Assembly: GCA_040506895.1 (NCBI GenBank) | Contig: JBEVVY010000001.1 | Span: 2,465,116-2,529,115 of the forward strand | Source: Sedimenticola_A sp040506895 | GTDB lineage: Bacteria > Pseudomonadota > Gammaproteobacteria > Chromatiales > Chromatiaceae | DNA length: 64,000 nt | Direction: 5' to 3' | Part shown: in pieces, positions 37,501-45,614 of the stretch | How positions within the stretch are numbered: the first letter of the stretch is position 1 | Layout of the letters: each line of letters starts with the position of its first letter | Translations under genes and position numbers: made by a program | Notes under the pieces: model-generated | Databases searched by the model: none | Told to the model about the DNA's origin: nothing | What the model saw: the letters and a program-made list of their open reading frames with translations, nothing else

Positions 37501-39766
37501 CCAGGGACTGGGACCTCTGCTCAGCCTCGTCACCCTTCGCCCTGGTCTCATCCAGCGTCGACTGCAGTGCCGCCAATGCCTCGGTATGCTGGGTTTCGGA
37601 CTCCCCGCCGGCCTTCTCAAGTTGCTCGAGCTTCGCCGTGAGCTCTTGTGTTGACGCCTGGCTGGCTGCAGCCTCGGCCTCGAGTTTCTCCTTCTCCTCC
37701 TGCAAGGCGGTGAGCTGCTGCTGAAGATCGCCCTTGTTGGCGCTCTCTTCGTCGAGTGATTTCTGTAGCGTTGCCAGCGCCTCGGCATGCTGGGTTTCCG
37801 ATTCACCACCGGCCTGTTCGAGCGCGGTTACCTTGGATGCCGCATCGGCGGCTTCGGCCCGGGCCTTCTCCAGCGTCTCTTTGAGATTCGCCCCGTCACT
37901 CTCCAGGGTTTCAATCTTCTGCCGGGACTCCTGGTGCGCAGCACGCTCCTGCTCCAGGGCATCCTGCGCTTCCTTGAGGGCCTGTTGATGTTGTGATTCG
38001 AGCTCAGACTTCGCTTGTTCGCTTTCCGACTCAAGCGCCTGAAGTTTCTGCTCGAGCTCTGCTTCCCTGGCAGTCTCACCCTCGAGCTGTTGTTTGAGGC
38101 TGGCGACGGTTTCATCGAGCCCCGTGGCCTCGTCATTTTTCTGGGCCAGGGACTGCTCGAGTGTTTTGGCCTTCTCCTCTGCCGCCTGCAGGGCCTTCTC
38201 GATCTCCTCGTTACGCCCTTCGAGCTTGGCGAGTTTCCCGGCCGCCTGGTCTCGCTCGGCCATTGCATCCTTGAGGGACTTCTCGATAGAGCCCAGCTGC
38301 TGTTGCTGGGTCTTTGCCGCCTCTTCGCTGCCTGCCTGCTGCTCCTGCAGCTGGGCCAGCTTCTTCTCGGCCTCGGCCAGGGCCTTCTCTTTTTCGTTCA
38401 GGTTGTCCGCAAGGTCCTTCACCTTGGCGAGCTGTTCCTCGACATATTCGAGCCGACCATCCTTCTTGGACAACTCATCCTTAAGGCCTTTCAGTTCACT
38501 GGCCTGCTGGGCCAGGGCTTCCTGCTTCTCCTGCTCCATCTGGCCGATCTTTGCCTTGGCCTTCTCGAGGGTCAGCATCAGCTTCTTCATCTGCTCGAGC
38601 TGCTGGCTGTACTTGCTCTCGACCTGGGCCAGTTTCTGGACCATCTCCTGGGCGTCCAACCCGGCACCGACCTCGTCTCCGGGACGCAGGGCAACCACCT
38701 TGTCTTCAGGCGCTGACCAGACGGTATCGGGCACACCGTCCAGGCCCTTCTCCAGAATGCTGGTGTTGAATCCCTGCTCCACCAGAAGGTAGGCCGCGGT
38801 GGAGCTCAGCTGGCCGTCATCGCAATAGAGGATGAAGTGACTGTCCGGGTCCAGGCTTGAGGACTGGTAGCGCAGAGAACCGAAGGGCAGGTTGATGCTT
38901 CCAGGGAGGTGGCGCTCTTCGAACGCCTCGGCGTGTCTGACATCGAGCCAGACCGCCCCCTGCTCAACCTGCTTCTGCGCCTTGGCAAAGGGAATGGTGT
39001 CGGCCAGCGGGCTCTTCACGTACTGGATGAAGTCTTCCTTGCTCAACCTCAGCAGCATACCCTCGGTGAGCATGACCACCGTGCTCCCCCTGGGTTTGTC
39101 CGAGAGCAGCGCCTCTTCGCCAAAACTCTCCCCAGGGCCCAGCTGGGCCACTTCAGAGGCTTCGCCACCCTCCCCATCGGTATAGAGGACGCTGCAGCGT
39201 CCCTTGTTGATGAGATAGAAGTAATCGCCCTCTTCACCCTGGCGGATAATGACATCGCCCGCCTTGGTCTCCATCTCCTCCATGCGCATCATCACGCCCT
39301 GGATATTGGAGGCGGGAATGAGCTGGAAGACACGGGAGGCGAGGAGCTGGCTCATCCAGTCATCTGTCGCCTCGGCATCGAAGTCGCTCACCTCGTAGTC
39401 GGAACTGCCCGCCTTGGCCAACAGCTCGCCCAAAATGCGGTTGTCGATGCGAACCACTTCGATCTTGGATTTCGCTTTTACGGTGAACTTGCGGGGAATC
39501 TGGTGGGCCAGGGGGAAACGGGCGGTATCGGTGCCTGCCCTTACCGAGTCCATCTCCCGTTTGCCTGTATAGAGTCCGACTTCACCCGACAGGAGATAGA
39601 CGTTGTAGTTGTCGGTATCGCCTTCGCTGAACAGCAGGTCGCCCTTGCCGAGCTTGCCGAAATCGGCAGCTTCGACGGCCTTTTTCAGTGCCGCGTCCTT
39701 CAGCGTATTGAGCGGTATCAGCTTACGCAGAATTTCCGGCGCATTTTGTTTAGGCGCTACCGCCAT
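34562..39766 (-). CDS. 1734-residue cNMP-binding/rhodanese/coiled-coil/FGE-like membrane protein
   Basis: The domains in order are: a cNMP-binding-like domain (~17-116) with a degraded phosphate cassette; a second (~140-250) with a good cassette, GESFGEEALLSDKPRGSTV (212-230); a rhodanese domain (~256-350) with the likely catalytic C315 in LYCDDGQLSS; about 970 residues of almost unbroken coiled coil (~371-1340) rich in Glu, Gln, Ala and Leu; one membrane span (~1379-1401, IAIGAVVAFVVAEGLSII); a proline- and glutamate-rich linker (~1415-1495); and a C-terminal SUMF1/FGE-like domain (~1505-1734) with LLYIRGGQFTMGSD, RLPTEAEWEYAAG, AGNVMEWVADC and RVVKGGAF. Predicted topology puts the coiled coil in the cytoplasm and the FGE-like domain in the periplasm. 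GAGGATG precedes the ATG. The reading frame is intact. The function is unknown; a cyclic-nucleotide-gated scaffold is an inference. Confidence 0.9.
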   Translation of the reverse strand: MAVAPKQNAPEILRKLIPLNTLKDAALKKAVEAADFGKLGKGDLLFSEGDTDNYNVYLLSGEVGLYTGKREMDSVRAGTDTARFPLAHQIPRKFTVKAKSKIEVVRIDNRILGELLAKAGSSDYEVSDFDAEATDDWMSQLLASRVFQLIPASNIQGVMMRMEEMETKAGDVIIRQGEEGDYFYLINKGRCSVLYTDGEGGEASEVAQLGPGESFGEEALLSDKPRGSTVVMLTEGMLLRLSKEDFIQYVKSPLADTIPFAKAQKQVEQGAVWLDVRHAEAFEERHLPGSINLPFGSLRYQSSSLDPDSHFILYCDDGQLSSTAAYLLVEQGFNTSILEKGLDGVPDTVWSAPEDKVVALRPGDEVGAGLDAQEMVQKLAQVESKYSQQLEQMKKLMLTLEKAKAKIGQMEQEKQEALAQQASELKGLKDELSKKDGRLEYVEEQLAKVKDLADNLNEKEKALAEAEKKLAQLQEQQAGSEEAAKTQQQQLGSIEKSLKDAMAERDQAAGKLAKLEGRNEEIEKALQAAEEKAKTLEQSLAQKNDEATGLDETVASLKQQLEGETAREAELEQKLQALESESEQAKSELESQHQQALKEAQDALEQERAAHQESRQKIETLESDGANLKETLEKARAEAADAASKVTALEQAGGESETQHAEALATLQKSLDEESANKGDLQQQLTALQEEKEKLEAEAAASQASTQELTAKLEQLEKAGGESETQHTEALAALQSTLDETRAKGDEAEQRSQSLESDLAGANEKIAQLETQLNEKEQGAQEQQSQLEKQQQEAGEARQQIEALESEKERLQGELDDAAHRASELEASRVAQEEESVAHQADHEKLVAELREELAQATTQGGEAAKRSETLQAEAEGLQEKLTTAETRIGELEQTLAAKAGSEEEAAQWQAQIESLKAELQKGEESIKQANEKTGELENQLSERDTEVAALKEQDESLRNELKEAAEAREAAEKSTEELAGQLEARDAEISQLKAQGQQLEESGEELEGLRKSLDETTEAREAAEKRVEELAGQLEARDAEITQLKEQGQQLEASGEELDVLRKELAEAVAARQAAEEAGQVANRQLAELQSGGDELKVLQAELDSLTLALEESDQALDTAEKRITELEGEREELSVESGGAAEQAAALEEERDKRATAEAEVERLTGEAEELRRVMEENVEQIKQAQGIEGEDVESLRTELQLVRDMAESDLNQLREELEEARAQLQSQGEEGDVALIKSQLVEAQSRLKEMEAGGSENVAESEALRQEGDSLRRSIDEREHQIARLQSDLRKLEENIEDSNGEVDRLKQALEIAQVEADEAEFRSQESVDAKKQVEEALYKLQQQVESERIKDTGDGSALSAKGPLEMAAPSGGGRGMVGIAIGAVVAFVVAEGLSIIGGKGELISGLFADKTEVQAPAPVAEAPKVTVTPPPAVEAPREVAPEPKPEPVSEPVVQAEPGPEVTPEPEPAPEPEPEVVEAAPEPARPATGSKLQDRLRGGGRAPELLYIRGGQFTMGSDRSQLASEERPAHDVAVGDFAIGRYEVTFDDYQRFTRATGRQLPDDLGWGKGARPVINVSWEDAVDYTEWLSRQTGESYRLPTEAEWEYAAGAGSDAVYWWGYDLTENSANCFNCGSRWDGVSTAPVGTFPANGFGLHNTAGNVMEWVADCYHFGYDGAPTDGSAWVEPACPERVVKGGAFNKSGDSLRTTKRTPYESETKLFVLGFRVVRDVE

Positions 39767-40040
39767 TCAAACATCCTCTAACCTTGCTGTTGTTCTTTTC
39801 AATCCTGGTGTTGCAGAAGCGTCAGATTTCCATTGTTCCCCGCAAAATAGCAGAGCACAAGTGATTCGGGATATATTTAACTTTTTCTAACAGAAAAATT
39901 GAGTGACCCGATAGGCACTTCAACCCTCAGCCTGACCGAAAACAGCCATCCTTTACCTGATTTTAGCAAGTGCTTGCCATACCTTCAGAGTATATTCTTA
40001 AAATTCCCTCAGAAAACAGTCATAAAGGGCATATCGAGAC

Positions 40041-41600
40041 ATGAGCAGATCCAAGGGCGCCGTCGCGGCAGGCCACGAAATCACAGCCAGGGCCGCCGCA
40101 GATATCCTGCGTGAGGGCGGAAATGCCTTCGATGCGGCTCTCGCTGCCCTTTTTGCCAGCTGCGTGGCGGAACCGGTGCTCGCCTCCCTTGGCGGGGGCG
40201 GTTTCATGCTCGCCCACCCCAACGAGGGCACGGCAACGCTGTACGATTTCTTCGTGCAGACGCCCATGCAGAAGCCTCCCAGGGAAGGAATCGACTTCTA
40301 CCCTATCCTGGCTGATTTCGGTACCGCCACCCAGGAGTTCCATATCGGTATGGGCTCCATGGCGACACCGGGCGCGGTCAGGGGGCTGTTCGCGATCCAC
40401 AGGGACCTTTGCCGACTGCCACTGGAACTGATCATTCAGCCTGCCTGTATCGCTGCCAGGGAGGGTATCGGACTCAACAGTTTTCAACACTATATCTCGG
40501 ACATTGTGTCGCCGATTCTCACCTCGAGCCCGGAGGCGTTGCAACTGCACGAGTGCAGCGACAAGCCGGGCCGACTGGCCGAGCGGGGCGACACCATCCG
40601 CCAGCCGGATATGGCGGACGCTTTCGAGGCGTTGGCCGCCGAGGGGGAAGAACTTTTTCACCTGGGCGATATGGGAAAGGCCCTGGTTCGCGCCAGCAGG
40701 GAAAACGGAGGCTGCCTCACCGCAGAAGACCTTGCACACTACCAGGCCGTGAGACGTACGCCCCTGAGCCTTAAATATCACTCCACCACCCTGCTGACCA
40801 ACCCCGCACCATCCGTGGGCGGCACGCTGATCGCCTTCGCACTCTCATTGCTCGAACCTGAAAGGCTGGGTGAATTCCAACCCCGCAGCTACCCGCACCT
40901 GGTACGCATCGCACGGGCCCAGCAGTTGACCCAGCAATTGAGAGGCGAGCGGGGTGTGGACCGTGACCTGGACGAGGCGACAAGCCGCGAGATCCTGACC
41001 GACGCCTATCTCGAGAGTTACCGCCAAATCATGCAGAACCACAAAAGCTTCTCAAGAGGCACCACCCAGATCAGTGTTGCAGATGCACAAGGCAACGTCG
41101 CCAGCATGACCCTGTCCAACGGTGAGGGTTCAGGCTACGTGATACCCGGCACCGGCATCATGATGAACAACATGCTGGGAGAGGAGGATATCAATCCCCA
41201 CGGATTCCACGAGTGGCCGGAAAACAGCCGGATCGCCTCGATGATGTCACCCACCCTGGGATTCACACCCGATGGCGATGCACTGGTCATCGGTTCAGGC
41301 GGTTCAAACCGCATCAGAAGCGCGATTCTCCAGGTATTGATCAACTCAATCGATTTCGGCATGGATATCCGGAAAGCCGTGGAAGAACCTCGACTGCACT
41401 ATGAAAACGGTGTGTTGAACCTGGAGCAGGGCACCACACAACAGGTGCTCGATGAACTGGAACACCTGTTCGAAAAGCATCGCCTGTGGCCTGAAAAGAA
41501 TCTTTTCTTTGGTGGTGCACACAGCGTTGTACGCAGGCACAACGGAGATCTTCAGGGACAGGGAGACAGCCGCCGGGGAGGTGTCTGTATCATCGTATGA
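40041..41600 (+). CDS. ggt: Gamma-glutamyltransferase-like protein without signal peptide
   Basis: A 519-residue Ntn-hydrolase of the GGT family. The N-terminal AGHEITARAAADILREGGNAFDAALAA is followed by LGGGGFMLAH. The self-cleavage and nucleophile threonine is T341 in RGTTQISVADAQGN, and the later PGTGIMMNNML and GSGGSNRI segments are conserved. Most GGTs are exported; this one starts directly at the mature domain, so it should be cytoplasmic unless the start is misread. It may act on glutathione or other gamma-glutamyl compounds. Confidence 0.92.
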   Translation: MSRSKGAVAAGHEITARAAADILREGGNAFDAALAALFASCVAEPVLASLGGGGFMLAHPNEGTATLYDFFVQTPMQKPPREGIDFYPILADFGTATQEFHIGMGSMATPGAVRGLFAIHRDLCRLPLELIIQPACIAAREGIGLNSFQHYISDIVSPILTSSPEALQLHECSDKPGRLAERGDTIRQPDMADAFEALAAEGEELFHLGDMGKALVRASRENGGCLTAEDLAHYQAVRRTPLSLKYHSTTLLTNPAPSVGGTLIAFALSLLEPERLGEFQPRSYPHLVRIARAQQLTQQLRGERGVDRDLDEATSREILTDAYLESYRQIMQNHKSFSRGTTQISVADAQGNVASMTLSNGEGSGYVIPGTGIMMNNMLGEEDINPHGFHEWPENSRIASMMSPTLGFTPDGDALVIGSGGSNRIRSAILQVLINSIDFGMDIRKAVEEPRLHYENGVLNLEQGTTQQVLDELEHLFEKHRLWPEKNLFFGGAHSVVRRHNGDLQGQGDSRRGGVCIIV

Positions 41601-41743
41601 TGATGCCTTGTAACCCGTATACGGAAATCCGGCAGGCTTTCTGGCAATCCTCTTCCATACACTTTTTTCTTCCGCTTCCAAGGCTATGACACGAAAAACA
41701 GCAAAAATAACTGGCCATGACAGCAAGTTTTGATTTATAAATG

Positions 41744-41771
41744 TTGGAAAAATAACAATCTATGCTATTTT
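41744..41771 (+). promoter_or_regulatory. Sigma-70-like promoter of the HU-like gene
   Basis: TTGGAA at 41744-41749 and TATTTT at 41766-41771 are separated by 16 bp in a locally AT-rich stretch. The predicted start near 41778 leaves a ~30-nt leader with AGGAG before the ATG. Confidence 0.5.
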
Positions 41772-41807
41772 TACGATGCAACATCCCACGCACACCAGGA
41801 GTCATAA

Positions 41808-42269
41808 ATGGCCGTTAAAAAGAAAACCGCTAAAAAGACTGCAAAAAAAGCCGCAGTCAGGAAGGCACCTGCCACCAAGAAGAAAGTAGTTGCCAAGAAG
41901 AAAACAGCAGCCAAGAAGAAAGCACCCGCTAAAGCTGCTCCCGCAAAACTGAAATCAATCGGCAAGAAACAGACCAAGCTGCAGATCATGCAGGCTATTG
42001 CCGAAGAGACCGGCCTGACCAGGAAACAGGTTGGCGAGGTATTCGGTTCTCTGGGTGACCTGATTCAGCGTCACATGCAGCGCAGGGGTTCAGGCGAGTT
42101 CGCCATCCCCGAGACCGGCGTTAAGATCCGTCGCGTCAAGAAGCCTGCCCGCAAGGCACGCATGGGCCGCAATCCGGCTACCGGCGAAGCCATCAAGATT
42201 GCAGCCAAGCCTGCAAGCACCGTTATCAAGGTAACCGCTCTGAAAGCACTCAAAGATACTTTGAGCTGA
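41808..42269 (+). CDS. HU-family DNA-binding protein with lysine-alanine-rich N-terminal tail
   Basis: A 153-residue protein. Residues 1-~52 are almost entirely Lys, Ala, Pro, Thr and Val (KKKTAKKTAKKAAVRKAP and similar), like the tail of eukaryotic histone H1. Residues ~55-153 are an HU/IHF fold (TKLQIMQAIAEETGLTRKQVGEVF; the DNA-binding arm includes KKPARKARMGRNPATGE, the RNPxTG signature). It should bind and bend DNA and compact the nucleoid. A strong terminator follows at 42293. The promoter is readable upstream. Confidence 0.93.
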   Translation: MAVKKKTAKKTAKKAAVRKAPATKKKVVAKKKTAAKKKAPAKAAPAKLKSIGKKQTKLQIMQAIAEETGLTRKQVGEVFGSLGDLIQRHMQRRGSGEFAIPETGVKIRRVKKPARKARMGRNPATGEAIKIAAKPASTVIKVTALKALKDTLS

Positions 42270-42292
42270 TAGAGTCCGTTACTTGCGGTACG

Positions 42293-42322
42293 AAAAAACG
42301 GCGCCTCTGGCGCCGTTTTTTT
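42293..42322. terminator. Bidirectional Rho-independent terminator
   Basis: AAAAAACGGCGCC and GGCGCCGTTTTTT pair around a TCT loop. A-run and T-run flank it, so it can serve both the HU-like gene and the convergent retropepsin gene. Confidence 0.93.
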
Positions 42323-42338
42323 ATCTCCGCTTATCTCT

Positions 42339-42869
42339 TCAGTACTGTCGCAACGTCAGGTTGCCGTCGCGCTGAATCAGCTCCAGCTTCTTGAGAAAGC
42401 TCATACCCAGCAGAACCTCGTCGTCCCCAAGCAGGGTTGGCAGGATACTCGCGCGCACCCCCTCCACGCTGATACTGCCGAGCGTGACTCGATCGAGAAC
42501 CGTGCGCCAGGCCATGACATTGCCATTGGCCGTGCGACTGGTAAACGCACGGCCCCGCTTCAGACCGATACGCTCAGCCAGCACCTGGGGTATGGCCACA
42601 TCGGTGGCGCCGGTATCGAGAAGAAAGACGACGGGCGTTCCGTTGATGCGTCCACTGGCGACATAGTGTCCGGCCCTGTTTCTATCGAGCACCACCTCGC
42701 GCACACCCTCGGCGCTGATGCTGCCACGGGGATCCCGGTTGGGATTCGATATCTGCTCAAGCTGATCCTGGAACAGCAGGGTCAGCAATCCGATCAGCAG
42801 GATCCAGCCACCAACGATCATCCCCTTTCCCAGGCGACGCGTCCCCTCTTTTGCACCACTGTCACTCAT
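42339..42869 (-). CDS. Retropepsin-like aspartic protease (TIGR02281 type)
   Basis: A 176-residue protein with one N-terminal membrane anchor (MIVGGWILLIGLLTLLF) and a single-lobed aspartic protease domain. The catalytic motif is FLLDTGATDVAIP with D85, and the second conserved region is LLGMSFLKKLEL. It should act as a dimer in the periplasm. AGGTAACG precedes the ATG. The natural substrate is unknown. It is followed by a shared terminator. Confidence 0.92.
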   Translation of the reverse strand: MSDSGAKEGTRRLGKGMIVGGWILLIGLLTLLFQDQLEQISNPNRDPRGSISAEGVREVVLDRNRAGHYVASGRINGTPVVFLLDTGATDVAIPQVLAERIGLKRGRAFTSRTANGNVMAWRTVLDRVTLGSISVEGVRASILPTLLGDDEVLLGMSFLKKLELIQRDGNLTLRQY

Positions 42870-42968
42870 CGTTACCTGTTACCTGCACCAGAAAAACCAA
42901 TATGACTCTCTTGTCCTGACCATTATGCATCGCGTATCTGCACGGCATATCTTATAAAGAGACAACAG

Positions 42969-42994
42969 AAAAGGGCCGGAGATCCGGCCCTTTT
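42969..42994 (-). terminator. Rho-independent terminator after the MlaC-like gene
   Basis: AAAAGGGCCGGA and TCCGGCCCTTTT pair perfectly around a 2-base loop, 24 bp after the stop of the gene at 43018. Confidence 0.85.
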
Positions 42995-43017
42995 CATTTT
43001 ATCAACACGACAACCCG

Positions 43018-43653
43018 TTACCTGTAGCGTGGCGCATGACGACGTGCCGGATACTGGGATCTGAAGTACTGCCGGTAATAGGCAACCGCACTGTTGCCGT
43101 TGGCCTCCACGTCATACACCTTCCAGCCGTTGTCCCCGCGGTAGAAGCGGAACTTCATGCGTGCAGGATAGCGGCCAGGATTCTCGATCGAGATGTTCAC
43201 GGATACCGCCCCGCCCCTGCTCCTCCGGGGAGGCAGCATGCGGAAATTCTGGCCTGAATAGCCTGATAGCTTCTGTACCAGCGCGCCGAGAAAATTCTGC
43301 TTCAGCTTTGCCGCCATCTTCTCACGCTGCTGTTCCGACATTTGGCGCCAGCGGGGACCACTGCTCCAGCGTGCCATGTAGTGAAAGTCGAAATAAGGGG
43401 CAATCTCGGTATTGAGGAAGTGTGCCAGCTGTTTGCGGTTCGGCTGTTTCTTGGAGCCGACGAACTTCATCAGCTTCTTCAGCCCCTCCTGCAGAATGAC
43501 TGACGGTCCGGTCTGCTGTGCCTGCCGGGTAAAACCGGGACCTGGACCGGGACCATGCCCTGGCCCGTAGCCATAACCGGGCGGCCGCGCCTGCGCAAAA
43601 CCTGAAACCAGCAAAAACCCACCCAATGCAACCACTGTCAAGAAGCGCATCAT
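43018..43653 (-). CDS. MlaC/Ttg2D-like periplasmic protein
   Basis: An exported protein of 211 residues; the start is ATG at 43653 or the adjacent ATG at 43650, with GGAGGAG upstream. The signal peptide is VVALGGFLLVSGFAQA. A Gly-Pro-Tyr-rich stretch (PPGYGYGPGHGPGPGPG) precedes the MlaC fold, seen as FLNTEIAPYFDFHYMARWSSGPRWRQMSEQQREK and WKVYDVEANGNSAV. MlaC carries phospholipids between the membranes. No mlaDEF genes adjoin it, so it may serve a different MCE system. Confidence 0.85.
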   Translation of the reverse strand: MMRFLTVVALGGFLLVSGFAQARPPGYGYGPGHGPGPGPGFTRQAQQTGPSVILQEGLKKLMKFVGSKKQPNRKQLAHFLNTEIAPYFDFHYMARWSSGPRWRQMSEQQREKMAAKLKQNFLGALVQKLSGYSGQNFRMLPPRRSRGGAVSVNISIENPGRYPARMKFRFYRGDNGWKVYDVEANGNSAVAYYRQYFRSQYPARRHAPRYR

Positions 43654-43701
43654 TTCTCCTCCATTATTTGATCTATTTATTATCCGGCCCGCCATGCATC
43701 C

Positions 43702-43750
43702 AAACAAAAGCACACCCACCGGTCTTTCTGAATATAACCGGTGAGTGTGC
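43702..43750 (-). terminator. Rho-independent terminator of the PilZ-like gene
   Basis: GCACACCCACCGGT at 43710-43723 pairs with ACCGGTGAGTGTGC at 43737-43750 with a single mismatch, followed on the minus strand by TTTTGTTTGG. Confidence 0.82.
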
Positions 43751-43760
43751 AGAACAACAG

Positions 43761-45614
43761 TCAGAATTGATCCCAGAGCTCCTCGAAATCGAACTCCTCT
43801 TCAGTGGCCGCCTGTGCCTCCTGCGCCGCAGTTGTTTCATCTCCTGCGGGCTTGGCGGCGGCGCGCTTCGCCTTGGCATCCTGGTAACTGACCTGTACGA
43901 ATGAGGCGGAGCCGTCCAGCACCTTGTTCAGCTTGACCGCCTTCTCTCCCACCCCATGGACGTGTACCAGGGTCAACCTGTCATTCTCCGTTGCAAAGAA
44001 GGGTGCCATGATAATGCTCGAACTCCCACCGGGAGAACTCTGCAGTAAACCGGGAATGATCTCCTCACTGCCATCCCCCCGGTCGCGCTTGACCAGTACC
44101 GGTTGCGTGTCGTCCGGGTAGAGCTCAACACCGAAATCGATGGTTTCGTCGTTCTCGGACATCTGCCAGCGGATCACTCCGACCTGCAGTTCACCCAACA
44201 GCCCACTGATACGCTTCTGAACACCCACCAGCTCTCCAACGTGAACCGGTGCCCTACCGGAGCCATACCATCCCAGGTGATAACCGTTGACGCTCTCGTC
44301 GATCACCCAGCAGTCCCTGGACTTCTCCATGATATCCTCATCACGTGTATCGATAATCTCCACCGGGGTTTTTTGTTCTGCCTTGGCAGCGGCTCCGGAT
44401 GACTCCTTGAAAGCATCCAGGCGGAAGCCGCCATCCACGACATGCTCGTCAAACTCGGGGTGATACGTCTCCTCTTCTTTCTCTTCCTCATCTTGCGGAG
44501 TGATATCCTCCACCCTGTAGCGATCCCCCTGGATGAGCTCTCCACCCAGCAGGGTGAAGATATTTTCGATACTGCCGTGTAGCAGCACATCCCCGGAGGA
44601 CTCTGTTCTCTCCGAGGCTCTTGTGACACCGATACCCCAGGAGAGCATCAGGCGCTCGAGAAGCTCCGGCGATACCACGTCGAGCCCATCGACCGGACGG
44701 CTCGAACCGACGAGATCTGAAGCGCCCTTCATCTCTTCCAGCTCTTCGGCCAGGTGCCCTGCAAGACCCAGGGTATCCAGCACCCAACCCCTCTCGATCT
44801 GTTTGTCATCACCCAGCCCCCTGTAGCGGGGTGCTTCATCGGACTTTCCGTCGACAACGAAAAGACCGGTGTCCGTATCGGTCTTGCCCAGTTCGACCAG
44901 GTTGCTCATCTGTGCCCAACGCTGAAGCGCCATGTAGACCCGCCCCACTTCGCCCCTCATCATCCGGTAGGGACCCGACAGGGAGAGCAGCAGGGTCTGC
45001 TTATAGAGTGAGGTCGCCGTCTGCAGCTGGCCGACCCGCGGATCCTCGTTCTCCAGCGGCTTCTCGTGCAGGTTGTGCTCGTGTGCATAGCCATAGATAC
45101 CGTGGATCTCGTGCCACAACCACTTGGGCGCAGGGTGATACAGCTGGTAGGAGCGCAACAGGATCTGACCGAGATAGTAGAGCACCTTGTGAATGGCCTC
45201 TGTTCGTCCGCTCTTGTGCAGTACCCGGCCTGCCAGGGATTCGTGATGAAACTGGTTCAATGCAAGCTTGTAGGCCTGAACCACCAGGGTACAGAGCGAG
45301 AGCACGAGCTCCGACGCCGACTTGTTACGCCTGCTCAGTGGAGGGGGTTCCTGCAGGTAGTGCTCCGCGAGGGTCTGCAGAACGAACTGCAGCGACTGAT
45401 CCAGCATGACCAGCATATGCATGCGGTCCGTGGGAGGAATCTCCACACTGTTCATCTGCCTGAGCTTCATGTAGAGCTCTTTGGCGGTCTGCCCGACATT
45501 TCCGGTCGGCAACCCCTGCACCCACTCCTCGAAGACAGGGGGAGTAAAACTGTCGTCACCCTCGGCAGGCGGCGTGCCTTTTGGCAGTAAGAAAGGGTTA
45601 CTGGAATTTGTCAC
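43761..45614 (-). CDS. Large PilZ-like domain protein
   Basis: A 617-residue protein. I chose the GTG at 45614 because AAGGAG lies 7 bp upstream; the frame continues upstream but is composed of basic, low-similarity codons. A large helical domain (residues ~40-380) has many conserved aromatics (EIHGIYGYAHEHNLHE, LSLSGPYRMMRGEVGRVY). A C-terminal beta-barrel (~450-560) shows the PilZ pattern: WVIDESVNGYHLGWYG (D-S-xx-G) and VGVIRWQMSENDETIDFGVEL. If PilZ is right it should bind c-di-GMP. Large proteins of this build are known in Pseudomonas surface-attachment systems; this assignment is uncertain. Confidence 0.72.
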   Translation of the reverse strand: MTNSSNPFLLPKGTPPAEGDDSFTPPVFEEWVQGLPTGNVGQTAKELYMKLRQMNSVEIPPTDRMHMLVMLDQSLQFVLQTLAEHYLQEPPPLSRRNKSASELVLSLCTLVVQAYKLALNQFHHESLAGRVLHKSGRTEAIHKVLYYLGQILLRSYQLYHPAPKWLWHEIHGIYGYAHEHNLHEKPLENEDPRVGQLQTATSLYKQTLLLSLSGPYRMMRGEVGRVYMALQRWAQMSNLVELGKTDTDTGLFVVDGKSDEAPRYRGLGDDKQIERGWVLDTLGLAGHLAEELEEMKGASDLVGSSRPVDGLDVVSPELLERLMLSWGIGVTRASERTESSGDVLLHGSIENIFTLLGGELIQGDRYRVEDITPQDEEEKEEETYHPEFDEHVVDGGFRLDAFKESSGAAAKAEQKTPVEIIDTRDEDIMEKSRDCWVIDESVNGYHLGWYGSGRAPVHVGELVGVQKRISGLLGELQVGVIRWQMSENDETIDFGVELYPDDTQPVLVKRDRGDGSEEIIPGLLQSSPGGSSSIIMAPFFATENDRLTLVHVHGVGEKAVKLNKVLDGSASFVQVSYQDAKAKRAAAKPAGDETTAAQEAQAATEEEFDFEELWDQF

